From contig NZ_LZSV01000016.1 in NCBI RefSeq assembly GCF_001665605.1, positions 1 to 64,000 on the forward strand: DNA of 64,000 nucleotides. The letters are read 5' to 3'. A program made the translations under genes and the position numbers. The notes under the pieces are model-generated. The model was given only the letters and a program-made list of their open reading frames with translations, did not search any database and was not told where the DNA came from. Below are positions 40,740 through 49,042 of the stretch, piece after piece. Source of the DNA: Mycobacterium sp. 852014-50255_SCH5639931. GTDB taxonomy: Bacteria > Actinomycetota > Actinomycetes > Mycobacteriales > Mycobacteriaceae. Each line of letters begins with the position of its first letter. Within the stretch, counting starts at the first letter, position 1.

Positions 40740-41918
40740 CTAACCGGAGACTCCAGCCAGTTCGTGCGCCACCGCATCGAACGCGCGCAGCGTGTCCAGC
40801 ATGTGCGGCTCATGGGAGTGCGGCTGGGTGGACACCTTGGCGGCCACCATCTCCGCGGCGCGGTTGACGTAGATCATCTGGCCGCACATGCCCAGGGACA
40901 GCACCACGTTGTTGCCCGGGTAGGGGAACCACATCTGATTTCGGTACATCCCGCCGGGCAGGTCGGTGTCGTGGTCGGGGCTGGCGGCGAACGCCTGACG
41001 GGAGTCGGCATCGCCGTCGAGGGTGTCGGCGATCCACGCCGCCGGCATCACCTGCTGCCCGGTCAGTGAGACACCGTCGCGCAGGAACAGCGACCCAAAC
41101 CGGATCATGTCGGTCAGACAGGCGCTGACGCCGCCATCGCAAAACCCGGTACCGACCGGGTCGACGGCAATGGTGGCGTCGCGTTGGGCGCCGATCCGGC
41201 TCCACAGCAGTTTCGACATCAACTCGGGCATCCGCTGGCCGGCAGCGACCTCGCAGATCCAGCCGAGGACGTCCGTTTCACACGAGCGGTATTCGAACGG
41301 TCCGCCGTGAGCCGACTTCTGCCGCAGGGTCAGCAGGAAGTCGTGCAGCGTGGCAGGGACGTCCGGGCCGCTCTTGGGTGCCCACCCCATCGCCTGGTCG
41401 AGACGGTGGATCTCGGCGGCCGGGTCGTCGTAATTTTCGGAGAAGGCGATGCCCGACCTCATGTCCAGCAGGTGGCGCACCGTCGCACCGGCGTAGCCGC
41501 AATTGGCCAGGGCGGGAACGTATCTCGTGACCGGCGCGTCAAGATCGATCGCACCGGAGCCGTGCAACCCGCCTGCCACCGCCGCCACCATCGACTTGCT
41601 CACCGAGAACAGCAGGTGCCGGGTCGTGGCCGTCATGCCGTCCAGGTACTCCTCGGCCACCGTCGAGCCGCGGTGGGCGACGGCCCACCCGTCGGTGACG
41701 GTGGCGGCCATTACCGCGCCGACGGTGGCGGCAGTCCCGTTGGTGTTGGTCACCGGAATTTCGGCCACGGGAGCGCGGGCGGCGGGCAGGCGCGCGACCG
41801 GCCCGGCCCCCCGGGGGATTACCGCGGTCGGCACCATGTCTTCGACATGCTGGAAGGACCACCGCGAGTAGGGCGGCGACAGCCAGTTGTGCAGTGCGAT
41901 GCCGGCCGGCCGGCTCAC
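40740..41918 (-). CDS. NylB-like serine hydrolase (beta-lactamase fold)
   Basis: Protein of 392 residues. The SxxK catalytic pair is SVSK (Ser105, Lys108), and EYRSCETD near 210 could supply the Tyr. The N-terminal PPYSRWSFQHVED resembles 6-aminohexanoate-dimer hydrolases, which cleave linear amides. The GTG start at 41918 overlaps the stop of the ATP-grasp gene (GTGA), so it is co-translated with a predicted amide- or ester-forming ligase. No signal peptide. It converges on the secreted-protein gene with a 15-base gap. The substrate is unknown. Confidence 0.82.
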   Translation of the reverse strand: MSRPAGIALHNWLSPPYSRWSFQHVEDMVPTAVIPRGAGPVARLPAARAPVAEIPVTNTNGTAATVGAVMAATVTDGWAVAHRGSTVAEEYLDGMTATTRHLLFSVSKSMVAAVAGGLHGSGAIDLDAPVTRYVPALANCGYAGATVRHLLDMRSGIAFSENYDDPAAEIHRLDQAMGWAPKSGPDVPATLHDFLLTLRQKSAHGGPFEYRSCETDVLGWICEVAAGQRMPELMSKLLWSRIGAQRDATIAVDPVGTGFCDGGVSACLTDMIRFGSLFLRDGVSLTGQQVMPAAWIADTLDGDADSRQAFAASPDHDTDLPGGMYRNQMWFPYPGNNVVLSLGMCGQMIYVNRAAEMVAAKVSTQPHSHEPHMLDTLRAFDAVAHELAGVSG

Positions 41919-43378
41919 GCGCGCGCGACGAGTCGCGAGACGATCGGCGCGGCGGGCGTCAGGGGCGTTGAGGTGAACTTCGCCTTCATACCCTTGACCC
42001 AGCGCTGGCAGCGCTCGCTGAGCTGATAGTCGTCCGTCTGCAGGTGTGCGCGGGTGACGAGCACGCCGAGTTGGGCGCCCTCGGAACGCAAGTCGCCGGG
42101 TGCCGCGACCCGCATGTAAAAGGCCTCGGAGCCGTCGAGCAGCGTGGCCCAGTCGTTGGCGGTCCGCGAAAAGGAGACCCGACCGTCGTCGTCGATACGC
42201 CATACCCCGGTGCGTGGCGTCGCGGTGAAGATCTCGATATCCGGCGAGGTCTCGGTGAGTATCACCTGGCCCCAAACCTCGTCTTCGCCGTAGCCGCGCT
42301 CCCAGCGGGAGTTGATCTCGTCGATGTCGAGCTCGTACTCCACGTCCATGTACTCGAGCAGGTGAAAGAGGAACAGCGGCATGTCGGCGTAGGCCTCGGT
42401 GGTCAAGTTCGTCATCGGACTCGCGCCACTCAGGCGCGGATTCACCTCGCCGAGGTAGAGCTCGTCGGAGTCGAGGTCGTGCAGCAGGTCCACCTCGAAG
42501 TAACCGAGGTAACCCTCGCGGCGCATGACGTCGCCCAGCTTTGTCACCATTTCTCGCGCGGCACGCGTCTGGGCGGGCGGCAGCACCTCGTGCCAGATGT
42601 CATTGCCACACCAGCTGCCCCGGCTCGGAGTCAGCTCCGAATAACCGACGAGACTGGTCATCGCGGGGCCGACCACAGTGCCGTGGCGGGTCACGGCCCC
42701 CTCGAGGCACACCTCCACATTGCGGATCCGCTTCATGACTTTGAGGTCCTGCCCGAACAGGTCACCGGCGTGCTCGTCCCAGTCGCGCTGACCGTGCACA
42801 AAGAACGTCCCGCTGCCGGCATTGCCATACGCGATCGAGATGACGAGATCGTCTCCCAAGCCGGCGTTTTGTGCGAGCGCCATCAGTTCGTCGTAGGAGC
42901 CGGCCCGCCCAATCGTATTTGGCACGCTCGGCACCCCCGCCTCGCTGGCCAGGCGCGTCATGACGATCTTGGAGCCCAGGCGATTGCGCAGCTCGATCGG
43001 CGGATGCATGACCTCGAGGCCCGCGGACCGCGCGAGGGCCTGGATTTCCTCGTTCATCATCACAAAGCAGCACTTGCCGCCGGGACCTTTACCGGCGATG
43101 AACTCCAGCGTCTCGGGGTCGGACAGGAGATGGCTGCACACCTCGTCCATCGAGTCGAAATCGCGGCGGTCGCGTCGCCGCGGCACGAACACGCGCGAGT
43201 GTGTGCCCTCGAAAGAGTCAAAGTAGGTCAGGTAGAAGAAGTTTCGTATCCAGCGGTCAACGCCCAACAGGTTGAACGGGGTCGGCGAGATGAAGTACAG
43301 CGGCACCTTGTTGGTGTGAAAGAACGCGCGTATGTCCGAGAGGCCCTTCAACGGGCGGCGCGGCTCCGGCTCGGCCAT
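41915..43378 (-). CDS. ATP-grasp carboxylate ligase (biotin-carboxylase-like)
   Basis: Protein of 487 residues. The ATP-grasp core shows RLGSKIVMTRLASEAGVP (entry to the ATP domain, about 135), SIAYGNAGSGTFFV (phosphate loop) and LYLGEVNPRLSGAS (metal-binding Glu and Asn, about 310). The N-terminal 130 residues and a C-terminal tail of about 130 are family-specific. Such enzymes join a carboxylate to an amine or thiol through an acyl phosphate. No biotin or carboxyltransferase partner is nearby. The ATG at 43378 with GGGTGG seven bases upstream is preferred over a GTG two codons earlier. It is coupled to the NylB-like hydrolase gene. Confidence 0.8.
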   Translation of the reverse strand: MAEPEPRRPLKGLSDIRAFFHTNKVPLYFISPTPFNLLGVDRWIRNFFYLTYFDSFEGTHSRVFVPRRRDRRDFDSMDEVCSHLLSDPETLEFIAGKGPGGKCCFVMMNEEIQALARSAGLEVMHPPIELRNRLGSKIVMTRLASEAGVPSVPNTIGRAGSYDELMALAQNAGLGDDLVISIAYGNAGSGTFFVHGQRDWDEHAGDLFGQDLKVMKRIRNVEVCLEGAVTRHGTVVGPAMTSLVGYSELTPSRGSWCGNDIWHEVLPPAQTRAAREMVTKLGDVMRREGYLGYFEVDLLHDLDSDELYLGEVNPRLSGASPMTNLTTEAYADMPLFLFHLLEYMDVEYELDIDEINSRWERGYGEDEVWGQVILTETSPDIEIFTATPRTGVWRIDDDGRVSFSRTANDWATLLDGSEAFYMRVAAPGDLRSEGAQLGVLVTRAHLQTDDYQLSERCQRWVKGMKAKFTSTPLTPAAPIVSRLVARA

Positions 43379-43498
43379 GTTCACGCCACCCGTGCTGACG
43401 TCGACGCCAGGGGCAGGGGCGCCGGGCTCAGCGCGTCGGCAATGCAGTCACACATGTTCATTGCACAAGTGTGAACCCGCATGGCCTGCGGCACTCCC

Positions 43499-44191
43499 TT
43501 AACGGAGTTCCTTCATGAACTCCTTCGCCAGAGGCCCAGCGGAGGCGGGGTTCTGGCCCGTGAAGAGGTTGCGGTCTCTCATCGTGTAGGGCTTCCAGAG
43601 TTCGCCGCGCGAGAAGTCGACGCCCATCTTCACCAGCTCGTCCTCGGCGGTCCATCGCGCCCTTTCCCGCAGCCCGACGGCGTCCTCCTCGTCGTTGGTG
43701 AAGGCCGTGACCTTGTAGCCGGCGAACGGTGAAACCCCGTTTCGCCGAGTAGCCATCATGGCGACCGGTGCGTGGCAGACAATGGCCAGCGGCTTGCCGG
43801 AAGTGAGCGCCGCGATCAGGAGCCGACCCGAGTCCGCGTCCTGCCACAGGTCCTCCATCGGGCCGTGCCCGCCCGGGTAGTAGACGGCGTCGTAGTCCTC
43901 GAGTTGGGCATTGGCCAACTCGATTGGGCGGCGCAATTCCTCAGCGGAGCGCAGGATCTCCTCCAGCTCTTGGGCGATCTCTTCGCTACCGGCCATCGAC
44001 GGACGCAGGCTCATCACATCCACATGCGGCACAACGCCTTTGGGGGCGGCCACCACGACCTGGTGACCGGCGTTGGTGAGCTCGCGGTACGGGGCGGCGA
44101 ACTCCTCCGCCCAATAGCCTGTCGGATGCCTCGTGCCGTCGGCGAGCGTCCAGTAACTTGCTCCGGTCACGACGAACAAAACCTTCGCCAT
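43499..44191 (-). CDS. DJ-1/PfpI superfamily protein (Hsp31/class I GATase-like)
   Basis: Protein of 230 residues. The nucleophile elbow is AIVCHAP (Cys139, His140) and the conserved acidic site is YWAEEF (Glu29/Glu30), the typical Hsp31/DJ-1 pairing. The YYPGGHGPMEDL motif is at about 104-115. Members act as glyoxalase III or chaperones, or on small aldehydes. The ATG at 44191 has GAGGGG eight bases upstream. It stands about 120 bases upstream of the ATP-grasp gene on the same strand and may be in the same transcript. Absent from this place in M. tuberculosis. Confidence 0.85.
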   Translation of the reverse strand: MAKVLFVVTGASYWTLADGTRHPTGYWAEEFAAPYRELTNAGHQVVVAAPKGVVPHVDVMSLRPSMAGSEEIAQELEEILRSAEELRRPIELANAQLEDYDAVYYPGGHGPMEDLWQDADSGRLLIAALTSGKPLAIVCHAPVAMMATRRNGVSPFAGYKVTAFTNDEEDAVGLRERARWTAEDELVKMGVDFSRGELWKPYTMRDRNLFTGQNPASAGPLAKEFMKELR

Positions 44192-44275
44192 CGCGCTTCC
44201 CCTCGTTAGCGTGTACCGGATCGACCCGCCCAAGCGTCGCCCATCCCGTGCCCCGCGTGCAACCGCGAACCGCCA

Positions 44276-44527
44276 CTACGATGCCGGTGCGACCTGCCAG
44301 ACGAGGTCACGCGCACTTGCGGTCGTCCGGTCGCACGAAACCGTGTGGCCGGTCGCGTCCTTCGTGGTCACATTCCGCATGGAACAAGGGTGACCCGCGG
44401 CGGGCCTGTTCGCGGAGATCAGACACAGACCGAGCACGATCAGACCGGCGATTACGGCAGTGACTATCGCCAGGCGAACGTAACCGACTTTCTTGTCTGC
44501 TGTCTTCTGCTCCGCCACGATTCGCAT
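44276..44527 (-). CDS. Small single-pass membrane or secreted protein
   Basis: Protein of 83 residues. After a short charged start (MRIVAEQKTADKK) there is one hydrophobic segment at about 17-40, then a 40-residue exposed tail with two Cys (in HPCSMR and VSCDRT) that may pair. It resembles no family I recognise, though small mycobacterial membrane-anchored proteins of this layout are common. The ATG has AGGAG seven bases upstream. It precedes the DJ-1 gene by 84 bases on the same strand. Confidence 0.6.
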   Translation of the reverse strand: MRIVAEQKTADKKVGYVRLAIVTAVIAGLIVLGLCLISANRPAAGHPCSMRNVTTKDATGHTVSCDRTTASARDLVWQVAPAS

Positions 44528-44815
44528 TGAGTGCTCCTGCCGTCGGCGCCTTGCGTGGGCGCTCTCTGCGGCCCGGTACCAGCATCAGCGGTAGGCCTTG
44601 GCGGATTCTCAAAGGCTCCTTGGTGCCCTCGCGCACCGTCGCTGCGCCGCAGGACACAACGGTGTTAAAGCCTCTCAACAAGTGCTGCGTTGCCGCCGGT
44701 CGCCAAACGTTTGCCAAATAGACCGTTAGGGAACGACAATTAGCGTGTCGTGCGAGCAGATGACGCTGGTCGGGGGATTATGACTTAGGGCGTCTCTATT
44801 CGAGGGGTGGTCGAT

Positions 44816-45262
44816 GTGACGTCGGACGACTGGCAACCGGTGGTGCGAGTTGGAGAACCCAAGTTCGTAGCCGGGCTGGGGAACAGGATCAAAGTTGAGG
44901 TCAAGACACGGGGGTGGCTAAGCCGAGACTGGCGCGGCTACTTCGGCGCCCAGGTTTCGCAGCAACGGCTCGATGCCCGGTACTCCTCCTATCCCTGTTG
45001 GGATGAGGTCCAGCGCATCGAGGGCACGTGCGCCGTGGACGAAGCGGAGCGTTACATCGAAATGATCGATGCGGCAATCCACTATGCGAATACGAGGCTG
45101 CGCTACGACGCGTTGCCAAGCACGGTGATCCAAGGAACGCAGCGGGATCAACGAGCGGGTGCCGTCAGACGGCGCCAAGCGGCGCTCGATCAGCTGGCGA
45201 AGAGGTTGGCTAGACCCGATGCGGGTGAGCAAACGAGTCAAGGCTCCAGGCTCAATGCGTGA
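44816..45262 (+). CDS. Hypothetical protein of lower GC content
   Basis: Protein of 148 residues, not recognised. It is charged and soluble, with no signal peptide or membrane segment. The first half contains VKTRGWLSRDWRGYFGAQV and a single PCW; the second half is helical with EAERYIEMIDAAIHYANTRL. The GTG at 44816 has GAGGGG eight bases upstream; a GTG three codons earlier is too close to that site. Codon use is less GC-biased than its neighbours, suggesting acquisition by transfer. It is the last gene of the accessory block. Confidence 0.55.
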   Translation: MTSDDWQPVVRVGEPKFVAGLGNRIKVEVKTRGWLSRDWRGYFGAQVSQQRLDARYSSYPCWDEVQRIEGTCAVDEAERYIEMIDAAIHYANTRLRYDALPSTVIQGTQRDQRAGAVRRRQAALDQLAKRLARPDAGEQTSQGSRLNA

Positions 45263-45670
45263 TGCTCCTTGGGCGTCGGGTCAAGCGCGGTCGCGCATTT
45301 TCGGTCCTGAATCACATCCCCGTCATTAAACGACGTGCCGTGTCTCGGCACCTTTTCGAGCGTCGCTCGAGCGCCCAGTGGCAAACGTATTCGCCTTTTC
45401 ACAACCATTCTTTGGAAATGCCCGTAGCCGACCTCCAATAGCGTTCGCGTCCTGAGGGGAAGCGAATCCCCTGCCGGTCAAGACCGAATGCGAAGGCATT
45501 AAAGGGTTCCCGCTGGTGCCTATCGGGCGAAACTCGCGGCGACCGCGCTCACACCGGTTGCCATCCGCAAGCAGGTCGCGCAGTACCCTTACCCTGCCCC
45601 GGAGTCGCAGCCGACGGCACAGCATCGTGCGTCGCCCGGACCCGACAAACCCAAGCCGCGGAGGTGCCCG
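45263..45670. other. Intergenic region between the accessory block and echA14
   Basis: There are 408 bases without a convincing gene. A small hairpin AGGGG-N8-CCCCT lies near 45457-45474. The 140 bases before echA14 are open in the echA14 frame but carry no start codon, so they look like leader or decayed coding sequence. Confidence 0.4.
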
Positions 45671-46441
45671 ATGGCCCAATCCGACCTCGTCTTGTTCACC
45701 GTCGACAAACGCGTCGCACTCATCACCGTCAACGACCCCGACCGGCGCAACGCGGTGACCGCCGACATGTCGGGGCGCCTGCGCGCCGCCGTGGAGCGGG
45801 CCGAGGCCGATCCCGACGTACACGCCCTGGTGGTCACCGGCGCCGGCAAAGCGTTCTGCGCCGGCGCGGACCTCAGCGCGCTCGGCGCCGCGGGCGGCGA
45901 CAAGGCCGAGACGGGTCTGCAGCAGCTCTACGACGGCTTCATGGCCGTCGGCAGTTGCCGGCTGCCCACCATCGCCGCGGTCAACGGCGCGGCCGTCGGC
46001 GCGGGTCTGAATCTCGCACTGGCGGCCGACGTGCGCATCGCCGGTCCGGCGGCGCTGTTCGACGCCCGGTTCCAGAAGCTCGGGCTGCATCCCGGCGGTG
46101 GTGCGACCTGGATGCTGCAGCGGTCGGTGGGCCCGCAGGTGGCCCGCGCGGCCCTGCTCTTCGGCATGCGTTTCGACGCTGAGGCCGCCGTGCGCCACGG
46201 CTTGGCGCTCTCCGTCGCCGACGATCCGGTCGCCGCAGCGCTGGAGCTCGCCGCGGGGCCCGCGGCCGCCCCGCGCGAGGTCGTGCTGGCGACGAAGGCC
46301 ACCATGCGCGCCACCGTCAGCCCGGGATCGCTGGACCACGAGCAACACGTCTTCGCCATGCGCACCGAGCTCGGCCCGCAGGCCTACTCCATCCAGTCGC
46401 CGGAATTTGCCCAGCGACTGGCTGCGGCGCAGCGACGGTAG
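45671..46441 (+). CDS. echA14: Crotonase-family protein EchA14
   Basis: Protein of 256 residues with the enoyl-CoA hydratase/isomerase fold, including the oxyanion-hole [12 protein letters not shown] and [16 protein letters not shown]. The two glutamates used by true hydratases are replaced: Asn in GLNLALAAD and Phe in FDARFQKLG. So the hydratase label is doubtful; another crotonase reaction is likely. The ATG has GGAGGTG six bases upstream. It matches M. tuberculosis EchA14, which keeps the same substitutions as far as I recall. Acyl-CoA metabolism fits the leucine cluster nearby. Confidence 0.9.
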   Translation: MAQSDLVLFTVDKRVALITVNDPDRRNAVTADMSGRLRAAVERAEADPDVHALVVTGAGKAFCAGADLSALGAAGGDKAETGLQQLYDGFMAVGSCRLPTIAAVNGAAVGAGLNLALAADVRIAGPAALFDARFQKLGLHPGGGATWMLQRSVGPQVARAALLFGMRFDAEAAVRHGLALSVADDPVAAALELAAGPAAAPREVVLATKATMRATVSPGSLDHEQHVFAMRTELGPQAYSIQSPEFAQRLAAAQRR

Positions 46442-46543
46442 TGCAATCATGGGCTAGCAGGTTGGGATCGGTAGCAGAGCAAACGTTGTGTGCTTGCTGC
46501 GACGACGCCAACCGACCTCGCGCATGGACAAAGGACACGTTGC

Positions 46544-46828
46544 GTGAACATCACCCTCACCCGCATCGCCGCCGGGGCTGTGCTTTCCAGCGGACTCGCC
46601 ACGGCCGGATTCGCACTGGCTGCCGGCACCGCCCACGCCCAGCCAAGCCCTGCGCCGCAGGCCTACTGGTGCCCCAATCAACCGTGGAACCCGGCATGGG
46701 GCGAGAACAAGTACTGGAATCAGTGCTGGGACACCGATAACCCGCCGAACTACCCACCCCCGCCTCCTTCGCGCGAGCCCAATTTCAACTGCGGCCTGTT
46801 CTGGTGCCCCGTACCGCCGCACCCCTGA
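46544..46828 (+). CDS. Small secreted Trp/Pro-rich protein
   Basis: Protein of 94 residues. It has a Sec signal peptide (VNITLTRIAAGAVLSSG, hydrophobic core, AHA cleavage site at about residue 30). The mature part of about 64 residues is rich in Trp, Pro and Asn with four Cys (WCPNQPWN, QCWDTDNPPNYPPPPP, NCGLFWCPVPPHP). No family was recognised. The GTG start has AAAGGA nine bases upstream. It converges on bkdC with a four-base gap. It may be an exported antigen-like protein of this clade. Confidence 0.7.
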   Translation: MNITLTRIAAGAVLSSGLATAGFALAAGTAHAQPSPAPQAYWCPNQPWNPAWGENKYWNQCWDTDNPPNYPPPPPSREPNFNCGLFWCPVPPHP

Positions 46829-46832
46829 GCTT

Positions 46833-47996
46833 TTACAGGTCGAGCAACGCGGTCGCGGGCGACTCGACCAAGTCCCTCAGCTCGGTGACGAACCGGGCGG
46901 CCTGGGCGCCGTCGGCGACGCGGTGGTCGAACACGCAGGTCAGGGTCATCGTCGGGCGCACCAAGACCTGATCACCGACGGCCAGCGGGCGCGGCTTGAT
47001 CGACCCCATCCCCAGGATGGCCGCTTCGGGATGGTTGATCACCGGCACGCCGTCGTCGGCACCCAGTGCCCCGAAGTTCGACACGGTGAAGGTGGAGCCA
47101 CGCAACTCCCCCGGCGTGAGCGTGCCTTCGCGCGCGCCGGTGATCAATTCGGCTGCCCGAGCGGCCAGTTGGCGGGTGGTCATGGTGTGCGCGTCGGTGA
47201 TCACGGGAACCAGGAGCCCGCGTGGGGTGGCCACTCCGAATCCCAGGTGCACTTGATGATTGATGCGAATCTGCGGGCCCTCGGGCGAGTCGACCCACGC
47301 TGAGTTGAGAATCTCGTTGTGGCGCAGCGCAATTACCAGCATTCGCATTGTCAGGACGAACGGCGTGATCCTCTGCTCTGCCGACGCCAGGTCGGACAGC
47401 CTCAACAACTCGGTACAGTCAACTGCGACGCTGACCTTGGCCGCGGGGATCTCCCGGTGCGACGCCGTCATTTTGTCGGCCATCCGGGCGTGCACGCCTC
47501 GGACCGGTCGAACGTCGGCCCCGTTTTGGTCAGCCGCCGCCAGCACGTCCGCGCGGGTGATGATGTCGGCGGGATCGCGCTGCAGCGAGCGCAGGTCGAC
47601 CATCAGCTCCTTGGCCAATTTGCGGGTTGGCGGGGCCGCGCGTGGGCGGCTGCTCCGCCGGCTGACATCGATGTCGGCGTCCGCGCCGTAACCGACCAAC
47701 GTGGGCAGCTGCCCGGAGGGCGCGGGGATGTCGCCGTTCAGCGGTGCGGTGTCGATGCGGACCAGCACCGCGCCCACCGGGAGCACATCGCCTTCGCCGC
47801 CGTGGGTTTCGACGATGCGGCCCCCATACGGGCTGGGCAGTTCCACCTCCGCCTTGGCGGTCTCGACGGAGCAAAGCACCTGGTTGAGCTCGACATCGTC
47901 GCCCGCGGCGACATTCCAGTGCGTCACCGTCACTTCCTGTAATCCCTCACCGAGGTCGGGAACCCGGAACGACTTGACCCGCCCGTCGGCGCTCAC
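46833..47996 (-). CDS. bkdC: Branched-chain keto-acid dehydrogenase E2 (dihydrolipoyl acyltransferase)
   Basis: Protein of 387 residues. The N-terminal lipoyl domain has the modified Lys in [12 protein letters not shown] peripheral-subunit-binding domain follows ([11 protein letters not shown], about 130). The C-terminal acyltransferase domain ends with [13 protein letters not shown] (catalytic His and Asp). It forms the core of the complex oxidising keto acids from Leu, Ile and Val to acyl-CoA. The GTG at 47996 overlaps the bkdB stop (GTGA). It is third in bkdA-bkdB-bkdC; the E3 gene lies elsewhere, as in M. tuberculosis. Confidence 0.94.
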   Translation of the reverse strand: MSADGRVKSFRVPDLGEGLQEVTVTHWNVAAGDDVELNQVLCSVETAKAEVELPSPYGGRIVETHGGEGDVLPVGAVLVRIDTAPLNGDIPAPSGQLPTLVGYGADADIDVSRRSSRPRAAPPTRKLAKELMVDLRSLQRDPADIITRADVLAAADQNGADVRPVRGVHARMADKMTASHREIPAAKVSVAVDCTELLRLSDLASAEQRITPFVLTMRMLVIALRHNEILNSAWVDSPEGPQIRINHQVHLGFGVATPRGLLVPVITDAHTMTTRQLAARAAELITGAREGTLTPGELRGSTFTVSNFGALGADDGVPVINHPEAAILGMGSIKPRPLAVGDQVLVRPTMTLTCVFDHRVADGAQAARFVTELRDLVESPATALLDL

Positions 47997-49042
47997 GGCT
48001 GCCCCAACGCACGCTCGACGCAGTCCAGCAGCCGGTCGGGCCCCGGTAGCCACAATCGCTCCAGTCGCGCGGGCGGGTACGGAGTGTCAAACCCGCAGGC
48101 GCGCAACACCGGCGCTTCCAGTTCGTAGAACAATTCCTCTTGGATCCGGGCGGCCAACCCGGCGCCGTATCCCAGGCTGCGCGGCCCCTCGTGCATCACC
48201 ACACAACGTCCCGTCCGATGAATTGACGCCGCCACCGTATCGAAGTCCAACGGGACCAGTGACCGCAGGTCAATTACCTCCAGGCTCCAACCACGTTGCC
48301 GCTGCGCCTCTTCCGCGGCGCCGACCGCGGTGCTGACCAAGCTGCCGTAGGTCACCACAGTGACGTCGGAGCCGGGCCGGCGCACCGCCGCCCGGCCGAT
48401 CGGCGGTTCGGGCCGCTCGGTGTCGACGGTGCCGCGGACCTGATAGCGGCGCTTCGGCTCGAGATACATCACCGGGTCCGGGCAAGAGATGGCATGGCGA
48501 AGCAGCCAATACGCGTCGGCCGGGTTTGACGGAACCACCACCTTCAGGCCCGCGGTATGCGCCCAATACGATTCGGTGGAATCCGAATGATGTTCGGCGG
48601 CACCGATTCCGCCGAAGGACGGGATCCGCACAGTCACCGGCATGTTGATCTCGCCGCGGGTGCGGGTGCGGTATTTCGCCAGATGGCTGACCACCTGATC
48701 GAAGGCCGGGTAGGAAAAGCCGTCGAACTGAATTTCCGGCACCGGCACGAAGCCGCGTAGTGCCAGTCCCACCGCGATCCCGATGATGGCGGACTCTGCC
48801 AGCGGCGTGTCGAAACATCGCTGCTCGCCGAACGTTTGGGCCAGCCCTTCGGTTACCCGGAACACCCCACCCGCGACCGAGACGTCTTCGCCGAATACCA
48901 GCACCCGGTCGTCGGCGGCCATCGCGTCATGCAGGGCACGGTTGAGCGCCTGCACCATGGTCAGCGACTGCGCTCCGGCGTTCTCCCTTGTGGCGGTGAG
49001 GGTGTCGTCGGGACTCGCCGGGCGATCAGCAAGCTGAGTCAT
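47993..49042 (-). CDS. bkdB: Branched-chain keto-acid dehydrogenase E1 beta subunit
   Basis: Protein of 349 residues, the beta chain of the thiamine-diphosphate E1 heterotetramer. The [19 protein letters not shown] motif (about 49-67) and [15 protein letters not shown] are typical. The [11 protein letters not shown] and [11 protein letters not shown] motifs lie near the TPP site. The ATG at 49042 directly follows the bkdA stop without spacing. It is coupled to bkdC. The first 25 residues are a variable linker. Confidence 0.95.
   Translation of the reverse strand: MTQLADRPASPDDTLTATRENAGAQSLTMVQALNRALHDAMAADDRVLVFGEDVSVAGGVFRVTEGLAQTFGEQRCFDTPLAESAIIGIAVGLALRGFVPVPEIQFDGFSYPAFDQVVSHLAKYRTRTRGEINMPVTVRIPSFGGIGAAEHHSDSTESYWAHTAGLKVVVPSNPADAYWLLRHAISCPDPVMYLEPKRRYQVRGTVDTERPEPPIGRAAVRRPGSDVTVVTYGSLVSTAVGAAEEAQRQRGWSLEVIDLRSLVPLDFDTVAASIHRTGRCVVMHEGPRSLGYGAGLAARIQEELFYELEAPVLRACGFDTPYPPARLERLWLPGPDRLLDCVERALGQP

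Noticed and set aside
45238..45438. Minus-strand 66-codon frame beside the accessory block
   Set aside because: No start signal, no domain, and it overlaps the end of a better-supported gene.
45510..45670. In-frame extension upstream of echA14
   Set aside because: No start codon in the extension, and GGAGGTG before the ATG at 45671 fixes the start.
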